Source: Akkermansiaceae bacterium
GTDB lineage: Bacteria > Verrucomicrobiota > Verrucomicrobiia > Verrucomicrobiales > DEV007
DNA length: 64,000 bases
Direction of reading: 5' to 3'
Assembly (NCBI GenBank): GCA_024233005.1
Contig: JACKQE010000005.1
Span: 124,001 to 188,000 of the forward strand
Positions 53,672 through 60,869 of the stretch are shown here, piece by piece. Within the stretch, counting starts at the first letter, position 1, and each line of letters begins with the position of its first letter. Made by a program: the position numbers and the translations under genes. Below the pieces are notes generated by a model. The model did no database searches. It saw nothing but the letters and a program-made list of their open reading frames with translations, and had not been told where the DNA came from.

Positions 53672-54190
53672 ATGAAGACCATCATCTCTCCTTGTCATCG
53701 CCTCACCGGCTCTCTTGTCATCGTTGCCTTGCTGATGGCTTCGGTCGAATTCGCATTCGCAGGTCGACACTTGAGTGTTCGCAGAAATGTCAATGTCAGG
53801 AGCAACACCCATATCAATCGAGATGTCCATGTGCGCCGCGATATTGACATCGATATCGATCGCCACCATCACAGTGGCTTCGGGGTCGGCCTCGCCGCCG
53901 GGGTCATCACCGGCGCTGCGGTGGGAGCACTGGTCAGTTCGCCGCCACGGGGCTACACCACCGTCTATGTGGGCAGTTCTCCCTACGCCTATTATGGCGG
54001 CACCTACTATCAGCAGGGGCCTTCGGGTTATATGGTGGTTGCCCCTCCCATTGGCGCGATCGTTCCAGTCCTCCCCCCGGGGGCCACTGTCGCGGTGGTG
54101 AATGGCGTCACCTACTATGTCTTCAATGGGATCTACTACCAGCCGGTCTTCGTCAACGGGGTGACCCAGTTCCGGACGGTTCGATTCTAA
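53672..54190 (+). CDS. Small exported Tyr/Gly-rich protein (DUF6515-like)
   Basis: A 172-residue protein with a Sec signal (about 1-30). The mature N-terminal part has repeated R-x-x-(V/I)-x-(V/I) units (NVNVRSNTHINRDVHVRRDIDIDID) and a His cluster (RHHHSG). A Gly/Ala membrane-like segment (FGVGLAAGVITGAAVGALV, about 72-90) is followed by a Tyr-rich region ending GVTYYVFNGIYYQPVFVNG. That last phrase recurs in small envelope proteins annotated DUF6515. The function is unknown; it sits between DUF2092 and outer-membrane genes. Confidence 0.65.
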   Translation: MKTIISPCHRLTGSLVIVALLMASVEFAFAGRHLSVRRNVNVRSNTHINRDVHVRRDIDIDIDRHHHSGFGVGLAAGVITGAAVGALVSSPPRGYTTVYVGSSPYAYYGGTYYQQGPSGYMVVAPPIGAIVPVLPPGATVAVVNGVTYYVFNGIYYQPVFVNGVTQFRTVRF

Positions 54191-54241
54191 ATCTACCAGT
54201 CTCAACTTACTATCAATCCGTAATCTCCATTTCCTGACGTT

Positions 54242-55189
54242 ATGAAATGCAAAACAAGTCACATTCTCTCGGGTCTGCTGGTGTGTGCCCTATCCTCTGC
54301 CTTGCGGGGGGAAGAGGGAGGAAGCGGCCATTATTTGCCCGGCTCGATGTCGAGCTTCCTCGACGCAGTTCCCCCGAAGGAAACTTTTATTGTCCGCTAC
54401 AATTTGCTTTATTATGAGGGGGTTCGAGACATCAAGAGCCTGCCTCTCCCCATCGCCGGCTTGGATGCCGCGGGGGTGAATGCCAGCTCATGGGCCAATG
54501 GGCTAACCTTCCTCTGGCGTCCGTCGGTGGATCTTGGAAGTGACCGATTGAGCTATGCTCTCAGCGCCACGATTCCGGTGGTGTCGATGGATGTGAGCGC
54601 CCAGGTGGGGCCGATCAACCGCTCGGACCAATTGGATGCCCTCGGGGACATCGTGCTTATGCCTCTGATGTTCAATTATCAGTTTAGCGAAGACTTCAAT
54701 GCGAGCGCCCGCCTCGGCATCTACGCGCCCACCGGCGACTACGAGGTCGGACGGCTCGCGAACACGGGGAAGAATTTCTGGACTTTCGAACCGACTGTCG
54801 GGCTGATGTATTTCGGAAAGGAGAACGGAATCGAGGCTTCGTTGTTCAACGGAGTTAGTCTGAACACGGAGAACGAAGACACGAACTACCAGTCCGGAGC
54901 TCAATTTCACGTCGATGGCACCCTGGCCCAGCATTTTCCGGTTTTCGGAGGCTTGGCCGGGGTAGGGCTCAACGGATACTGGTACGAGCAGGTCGTGGGT
55001 GACCGCGGAACGGGAGCCTTCCTCGGCGACTTCAAAGGAAGGACCGCAGGACTCGGTCCGGTTCTCTCTTTCGCCGGAAAGCTGGGTGGTCTCGACATGG
55101 TCACGGAACTGAAGTGGCTCCATGAAATGGAGACCAAGAACCGGCTCCAGGGCGACTACGTCTGGTTGAAGGTCGTCTTAAAATTCTAA
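54242..55189 (+). CDS. Outer-membrane MetA-pathway/SphA-type channel protein
   Basis: A 315-residue protein with a Sec signal (about 1-22). The mature chain is a series of amphipathic beta strands with aromatic ends (FIVRYNLLYYEG, LTFLWRPSV, RLSYALSATIPVV, FNASARLGIYAPTGDY) and ends in a C-terminal Phe (WLKVVLKF), an outer-membrane barrel signature. The APTGDYEVG phrase is typical of the phenol meta-degradation/SphA transporter family. It may move sulfated or aromatic substrates for the sulfatases downstream; this is inference from context. Confidence 0.78.
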   Translation: MKCKTSHILSGLLVCALSSALRGEEGGSGHYLPGSMSSFLDAVPPKETFIVRYNLLYYEGVRDIKSLPLPIAGLDAAGVNASSWANGLTFLWRPSVDLGSDRLSYALSATIPVVSMDVSAQVGPINRSDQLDALGDIVLMPLMFNYQFSEDFNASARLGIYAPTGDYEVGRLANTGKNFWTFEPTVGLMYFGKENGIEASLFNGVSLNTENEDTNYQSGAQFHVDGTLAQHFPVFGGLAGVGLNGYWYEQVVGDRGTGAFLGDFKGRTAGLGPVLSFAGKLGGLDMVTELKWLHEMETKNRLQGDYVWLKVVLKF

Positions 55190-55256
55190 GGGAGGGATCG
55201 CCCGCACCAATCACCCGCGCCATCACCCTTCCGATTTCCGCTCTCTTCCGATCAAA

Positions 55257-56033
55257 GTGAATCAATCCAAACTAGCGGCCGCAGTCACCGCGCTCGGTTT
55301 TTGTGCGGTAACTGGCATCGCTCAGGAAAGCGAATCGGGAGGGCAATCCCTCGGCCAGGCAGCGGAGGACCCGACCGCCTCGCTGATGTCGCTGCAGATT
55401 GCCGACTGGTTCAACGCCTCCTTCTATCATCTGCCGGGGGACGAGAGTGCGAACACCGTCGTCCTTCGCCCCGTTATTCCCTTCCGCACTGGGGAAATGA
55501 GTCACATTTTCCGCGCAACGATTCCATTTCTCACCGATCACCCGCGGCTCGACTCTGGATTGTCCGACGTCACCCTCTTCGACTTGGTCGTCTTCAATGA
55601 GGACTGGGGACGCTGGGGGCTCGGTCCGGTCGCGCTGCTGCCAACCGGTGGCGATGATCGCGGGGGCAACGAGTGGGCGCTGGGTCCGGCAATCGGTTTC
55701 ACCGCCCGTCAAGACAAGCTGATCTGGGGCCTTTTCAACCAGAACCTTTTCAACATCGGCGGCGAAAACGTCAACGCCAGCGTGATCCAGCCCATTGTCA
55801 ACTACGGGCTCGGCAACGGATGGTCTATCGGCAGTTCCGAGATGAGTTTTACCTGGGACTGGGAGGCCGAACGATGGAGCAGTCTTCCCCTTGGAGCCAA
55901 AATCTCGAAGCTGCAGAAGTTCGGGGAGTTTCCGGTTCAGTTCAGTTTGCAGTATGAACACGACTTTGCCGATGCCACCGTCGGACCGGAGGACACGATC
56001 CGCTTCACGCTAAAATTGCTTTTTCCGAAGTGA
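55257..56033 (+). CDS. Second outer-membrane channel-like protein
   Basis: A 258-residue protein, start GTG at 55257, signal peptide about 1-22 (ending IAQES). Beta strands alternate (NTVVLRPVIPF, HIFRATIPFL, GLGPVALLPTGGDDRG, WALGPAIGFTARQD) and the chain ends TIRFTLKLLFPK. It resembles the preceding barrel in style and in the PTGG/APTG turn, but is shorter. Presumably it is a companion porin. There is no better named family by eye. Confidence 0.65.
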   Translation: MNQSKLAAAVTALGFCAVTGIAQESESGGQSLGQAAEDPTASLMSLQIADWFNASFYHLPGDESANTVVLRPVIPFRTGEMSHIFRATIPFLTDHPRLDSGLSDVTLFDLVVFNEDWGRWGLGPVALLPTGGDDRGGNEWALGPAIGFTARQDKLIWGLFNQNLFNIGGENVNASVIQPIVNYGLGNGWSIGSSEMSFTWDWEAERWSSLPLGAKISKLQKFGEFPVQFSLQYEHDFADATVGPEDTIRFTLKLLFPK

Positions 56034-56076
56034 GCCGCTCCGAAGTGTTGTCAGCCGACTCGAACTAACCTGAAAA

Positions 56077-58452
56077 ATGAAACCCATCGATCTCACTGAA
56101 TCGCTCTTTCTACCTGTTCTCTGTGTTGTGGCGGCTCTGCTTGCTCCAGCTCTTAGGGCGCAGGAAATCCTGCCCTTTCCACCCGCTGCCTCCGATTCGA
56201 CACCGGGGCTGACGATTCAGGATTCCACATACAAGAAACGCGTCGAACCGAAGCGGCTGGGGGAAGGAGCGCCGAACATCCTCATCATCCTCATGGACGA
56301 TGTCGGACCAGGCACACCCTCGACCTACGGTGGCGAGATCAATACTACAACGCTGAATCGCGTGGCGAAGATGGGCGTTTCGTTCAATCGGTTTCACTCT
56401 ACTGCCATGTGCTCTCCCACGCGCGCGGCGCTGCTCACGGGTCGTAATCACACGTTCGTTGGCAACGGGCAAATTGCGGCGATTGCCAACAACTTTGACG
56501 GCTTCAGTGGCGTCATTCCGAAATCTTCAGCGACGGTTGCCGAGGTGCTGAAGAATTATGGCTACAACACCGGATGCTGGGGCAAATGGCACAACACACC
56601 TGAAGAGCAGATCACAAACAAGGGGCCGTTTGATTTTTGGCCGACCGGCTACGGATTCGAATACTTCTACGGTTTCCTCGCCGGAGAAGCCTCGCAGTAT
56701 GAACCTACCCTGACGCGCAACACCACCGCCGTCACCGAGCATTTGCCCAAAGGTTACCACCTCACCGATGACATCGCCTCGGATGCCATCACCTGGTTGC
56801 GCGAACAGAAAGCCTACGCGCCGGACAAGCCGTTCTTCATGTATTGGGCACCGGGCGCGTCTCACGGGCCTCACCAGGTGATGAAGGAATGGGCAGACAA
56901 ATACAAAGGCAAGTTCGACGACGGTTGGGACAAGTATCGCGAGCGCGTCTTTAAGAGGGCGAAAGCCAAGGGCTGGATCCCGGAGAACGCGCAATTGACT
57001 CCGCGTCCGGAATCGATGGCCTCGTGGGATTCGATTCCCGAAGACGAGAAGCCGTTCCAGCGTCGTCTCATGGAGGTCTTTGCCGGCTTCACCGAACACG
57101 CCGACTACAACGCCGGTCGTGTCATTGATGAAATCGAGAAGCAGGGCAAACTCGACAACACGCTGGTCTTTTATCTCTGGGGCGACAATGGCTCATCGTC
57201 GGAGGGCCTCTATGGCACGATCAGCGAGCAACTCGCCCAGAACGGCATCCCGACCAAGATTTCGCAGCACCTCGCGGCGTTGGATGAACTCGGCGGTCTC
57301 GATGCCCTCGGTGGTCCCAAGACGGACAATATGTATCACGCCGGCTGGGCATGGGCGGGCAGCACGCCTTACCAAGGCACGAAACTAATGGGTGCTTATT
57401 TCGGCGGCATTCGCCAACCGATGGCGGTCTCCTGGCCCAATCGAATCAAGGCGAATCCCACAGCGCGCCCGCAATTCCACCATGTCATCGACATCGTGCC
57501 GACGATTTACGAACTGACAAAGATCACTCCGCCGAAAGTGGTGAACGGCTTCGAGCAGGACCCGATCGCAGGCGTCAGCATGGCCTATGCGCTTGCCGAT
57601 GCAAATGCCCCGGGCACGCGGAAGACCCAGTTCTTCGACATCATGGCCAGCCGGGGCATTTACCACGACGGTTGGTTCGCGAGTGCGCCCGGCCCGCGAG
57701 AACCATGGGTGGGCGGGATGCCGAAGGGTGTCAAGGAATGGTCGCCGCTTACGGACAAGTGGGAGCTCTACAACATCGACGAAGACTGGAGTCAGGCGAA
57801 CGACCTCGCCGCCGCGAATCCGAAGAAACTGGAAGAACTGAAACTGCTCTTCCTCGTCGAATCGACAAAAAATAAAAACCTTCCCATCGGCGGCGGCCTG
57901 TGGTCCACCGCAATGTTCCACCCCGAGGATGCTCCCGCCTCCGCACTCACCGAATGGACCTTCGATTCCCCGATTACCCGCATGCCAGAATCCGCCGCGC
58001 CCAAGCTCGGCAAAAATAGCAGTATTGTCACTATGGACGTGGAGATCCCGGAAAACGCCAACGGCGTGCTCTATGCGCTGGCCGGTTTCTCCGGCGGCAT
58101 CAGCTGCTACGTGAAAGATGGATTCTTGTGCTACGAGTTCAACCTCTTCGAAATTCAGCGCACCAAGCTCAAATCCAAGAACAGGCTGCCCACCGGCAAG
58201 GTGAGGATCGAAGTGGATTCCAAACTTACCGCCAAGATCGGCGGCCCGATGGATATAATCCTCAAGGTGAACGGCGATGAAGTAGCCAAGGGGACTGTCC
58301 CCGCCGCCATGTCCCTGCACTTCACCAGCAACGCCACCTTCGACATTGGCACCGATCTCGATTCACCCGTCTCACTCGATTACTTCGACCAAGCGCCCTA
58401 CTCTTTCAACGGCACCATCGGCAGGACAACGATCAAGTATCTCACAAAGTAA
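56077..58452 (+). CDS. Arylsulfatase (long form), first of tandem pair
   Basis: A 791-residue exported sulfatase, signal peptide about 1-28. The metal-binding DDVGPGTPS near 72 and the sulfatase signature CSPTRAALLTGRNH are present, with the Cys at 112 that must be converted to formylglycine. WGKWHNTPEEQ near 170 (catalytic Lys/His) and PFFMYWAPGASHGPHQ near 250 also match, as does YLWGDNGSSSEG near 368. The length and a C-terminal beta-rich extension (about 600-790) match the large AtsA/AtsD-type arylsulfatases. It hydrolyses aryl or other sulfate esters in the periplasm. The maturation enzyme is not in the window. Confidence 0.93.
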   Translation: MKPIDLTESLFLPVLCVVAALLAPALRAQEILPFPPAASDSTPGLTIQDSTYKKRVEPKRLGEGAPNILIILMDDVGPGTPSTYGGEINTTTLNRVAKMGVSFNRFHSTAMCSPTRAALLTGRNHTFVGNGQIAAIANNFDGFSGVIPKSSATVAEVLKNYGYNTGCWGKWHNTPEEQITNKGPFDFWPTGYGFEYFYGFLAGEASQYEPTLTRNTTAVTEHLPKGYHLTDDIASDAITWLREQKAYAPDKPFFMYWAPGASHGPHQVMKEWADKYKGKFDDGWDKYRERVFKRAKAKGWIPENAQLTPRPESMASWDSIPEDEKPFQRRLMEVFAGFTEHADYNAGRVIDEIEKQGKLDNTLVFYLWGDNGSSSEGLYGTISEQLAQNGIPTKISQHLAALDELGGLDALGGPKTDNMYHAGWAWAGSTPYQGTKLMGAYFGGIRQPMAVSWPNRIKANPTARPQFHHVIDIVPTIYELTKITPPKVVNGFEQDPIAGVSMAYALADANAPGTRKTQFFDIMASRGIYHDGWFASAPGPREPWVGGMPKGVKEWSPLTDKWELYNIDEDWSQANDLAAANPKKLEELKLLFLVESTKNKNLPIGGGLWSTAMFHPEDAPASALTEWTFDSPITRMPESAAPKLGKNSSIVTMDVEIPENANGVLYALAGFSGGISCYVKDGFLCYEFNLFEIQRTKLKSKNRLPTGKVRIEVDSKLTAKIGGPMDIILKVNGDEVAKGTVPAAMSLHFTSNATFDIGTDLDSPVSLDYFDQAPYSFNGTIGRTTIKYLTK

Positions 58453-58464
58453 GAATCTCCGACC

Positions 58465-60819
58465 ATGAAATCCAAAGCCGCTCTTGTCGCTGTGTTGTGC
58501 GGATTCAGCGCGATCACCTTCAAAGCACCTGCCGATGACGGCTCGGTGCTGCCCTTTCCGCCCACTCCTTCGGCCAGCAAGGCAGGCCAGACCTTGCAGG
58601 AATCCGTCCACAAGCGGCGCATCGAGCCGGATCGCCTGCCGAAGGGCGCGCCGAATGTGCTCATCGTGCTCATCGACGACGCGGGCTTTGGCGTGCCGGA
58701 CACTTTCGGCGGCTTTGCGCACACGCCGACGCTTTCGCGACTGCGCGATGAAGGCATCAGCTACAACCGGTTTCACACCACCTCGATCTGCTCGCCTACC
58801 CGTGCGGCCTTGTTGACCGGCCGCAACCATCAACGTGTCGGCAGCGGCACCATTGCCGAGCGCGCGGTCGATTGGGACGGCTACACCGGCGTGATCCCCA
58901 AGACCTCCGCCACCCTTGCCGAGGTGTTGAAAAATTACGGCTACAAGACCTCCGCCTTTGGCAAATGGCACAACACGCCTGCGGATCAGACCACGGCGAT
59001 GGGTCCATTCACTTACTGGCCGACGAGTTATGGCTTCGAGCACTTCTATGGGTTCCTCGCGGGCGAGACTTCGCAATGGGAGCCGCGTCTTGTGGAGAAC
59101 ACGACCGCCATCGAACCGCCACACGATGGGACCTATCATCTCACCGAGGACATGGCGGAGAAGGGCATCACCTGGCTGAAAAAGCATCGGGCTTTCACCC
59201 CGGACAAACCCTTTTTCATGTATTGGGCTCCTGGAGGCGTCCACGGACCCCACCATGTCGCGCAGCAATGGGCGGACAAATACAAGGGCAAGTTCGACCA
59301 GGGGTGGGACAAGCTCCGCGAAGAAATTTTCGCCCGCCAAAAAGCCCTTGGTTGGATCCCTGCCGACACCAAACTTACTCCGCGCGCTCCCACGATGCCC
59401 GCGTGGGACAGCATCCCGGAGGCCGAACGCGCCTTCCAACTGCGCCTGATGGAGCTTTACGCCGGTTTCTGTGAGCACACTGACGCCCAAATGGGCAAAC
59501 TCGTCGATTTCCTGGAACAAACCGGACAACGCGACAACACACTTATCTTCTATATCTGGGGAGACAACGGGTCCTCCGCCGAAGGCCAGAACGGCTCCAT
59601 CAGCGAACTGCTCGCGCAGAATCAAATACCCAATACCATCTCCCAACAGATAAAGGCGCTCGACGAACTCGGCGGCCTCAAGTCTTTGGGCGGATCGCTG
59701 ACCGACAACATGTATCACGCCGGCTGGGCCTGGGCTGGGAGCACGCCGTTCCGCTCGACAAAACTCGTTGCCGCGCACTTTGGCGGCACCCGGAATCCTC
59801 TTGTCGTTTCGTGGCCCAAGAAAATCGCGCCGGACAAAAAACCGCGTTCCCAGTTCTATCACGTCAACGACATCGTGCCCACGATTTACGACGTGCTCGG
59901 CATCACTCCCCCGAAAGAAGTGAACGGTTTTTCCCAGGATCCCATCGACGGAGTGAGCATGGCAGCCAGCCTCACCAATTCCTTGGCCCCGGAAAACAAG
60001 CACGTCCAGTACTTCGACAACAACGGAAGTGACGGCATCTATCAGGATGGATGGTATGCCTGCACTTTCGGACCGCTCATCCCATGGCTCAACGCGCAAC
60101 CTGGTCTCGCTGAGTGGGATTCCTCGAAGGATACCTGGGAACTCTACGATCTGACCAAGGACTTCTCCCAGATGCACGACCTCGCGAAGGAAATGCCGGA
60201 CAAACTTGCTGGCATGAAGAAACTCTTTCTGGAACAAGCGAAGGAGAACAACGTATTCCCCATCGGGGCCGGCATTTGGCTTCGCATCCACCCTGAGGAC
60301 CGACTGAGGACTCCTTACACAAGCTGGACCTTCGATGATACCACCACCCGCATGCCTGAGTTTGCCGCCCCAGGCGTGGGCAATCACAGCAACACCGTTA
60401 CCATCGAGGCTGAGCTTAACAAGGATGCCAGCGGCGTGCTCTACGCCCTGGGTGGCTCAGGTGGCGGTTTGACCTGTTACTTGGACAAGGGTCAACTTGT
60501 CTTCGAATACAACCTTATGATCATTGACCGGTCGATCGCACGGTCCACGGCAAAACTTTCTCCCGGTAACCACACCATTGTCGTCGATACCCGGCTCAAG
60601 GCCCCAAAACCAGGGGCGCCTGCCGACATCATCATCACCGTGGATGGCAAGGAAGCAGCCCGTACCACAGTGAAGATGACTGTTCCTGCGGCCTTTACCG
60701 CAAGCGAATCCTTCGACGTTGGCATTGACCTCGGCTCTCCCGTGTCCCGCGACTATTTTGAGCGACGTCCGTTCAAATTGGAAGGCAAGATTGGGACGGT
60801 CAAAGTCGAGCTCAAGTAA
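58465..60819 (+). CDS. Arylsulfatase (long form), second of tandem pair
   Basis: A 784-residue paralogue of the upstream enzyme, 12 bp downstream. Signal peptide about 1-24. IDDAGFGVPD near 70, CSPTRAALLTGRNH with the formylglycine Cys at 109, FGKWHNTPADQ near 167 and YIWGDNGSSAEG near 366 are conserved. The same C-terminal extension is present (TSWTFDDTTTRMPEFAAP near 615). The pair align along their whole length, so they arose by duplication. Differences in the region after the signature suggest different substrates. It converges with the hybrid kinase gene. Confidence 0.93.
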   Translation: MKSKAALVAVLCGFSAITFKAPADDGSVLPFPPTPSASKAGQTLQESVHKRRIEPDRLPKGAPNVLIVLIDDAGFGVPDTFGGFAHTPTLSRLRDEGISYNRFHTTSICSPTRAALLTGRNHQRVGSGTIAERAVDWDGYTGVIPKTSATLAEVLKNYGYKTSAFGKWHNTPADQTTAMGPFTYWPTSYGFEHFYGFLAGETSQWEPRLVENTTAIEPPHDGTYHLTEDMAEKGITWLKKHRAFTPDKPFFMYWAPGGVHGPHHVAQQWADKYKGKFDQGWDKLREEIFARQKALGWIPADTKLTPRAPTMPAWDSIPEAERAFQLRLMELYAGFCEHTDAQMGKLVDFLEQTGQRDNTLIFYIWGDNGSSAEGQNGSISELLAQNQIPNTISQQIKALDELGGLKSLGGSLTDNMYHAGWAWAGSTPFRSTKLVAAHFGGTRNPLVVSWPKKIAPDKKPRSQFYHVNDIVPTIYDVLGITPPKEVNGFSQDPIDGVSMAASLTNSLAPENKHVQYFDNNGSDGIYQDGWYACTFGPLIPWLNAQPGLAEWDSSKDTWELYDLTKDFSQMHDLAKEMPDKLAGMKKLFLEQAKENNVFPIGAGIWLRIHPEDRLRTPYTSWTFDDTTTRMPEFAAPGVGNHSNTVTIEAELNKDASGVLYALGGSGGGLTCYLDKGQLVFEYNLMIIDRSIARSTAKLSPGNHTIVVDTRLKAPKPGAPADIIITVDGKEAARTTVKMTVPAAFTASESFDVGIDLGSPVSRDYFERRPFKLEGKIGTVKVELK

Positions 60820-60869
60820 GTGAACTCTGGCGTGCGAATCTATCGCAAACGCCGGGAGGGTCGAGTATT

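Noticed and set aside
58372..60387. Open frame of 671 codons on the minus strand
   Set aside because: It is antisense to the second arylsulfatase, which has the full sulfatase signature; the antisense frame has no motif.
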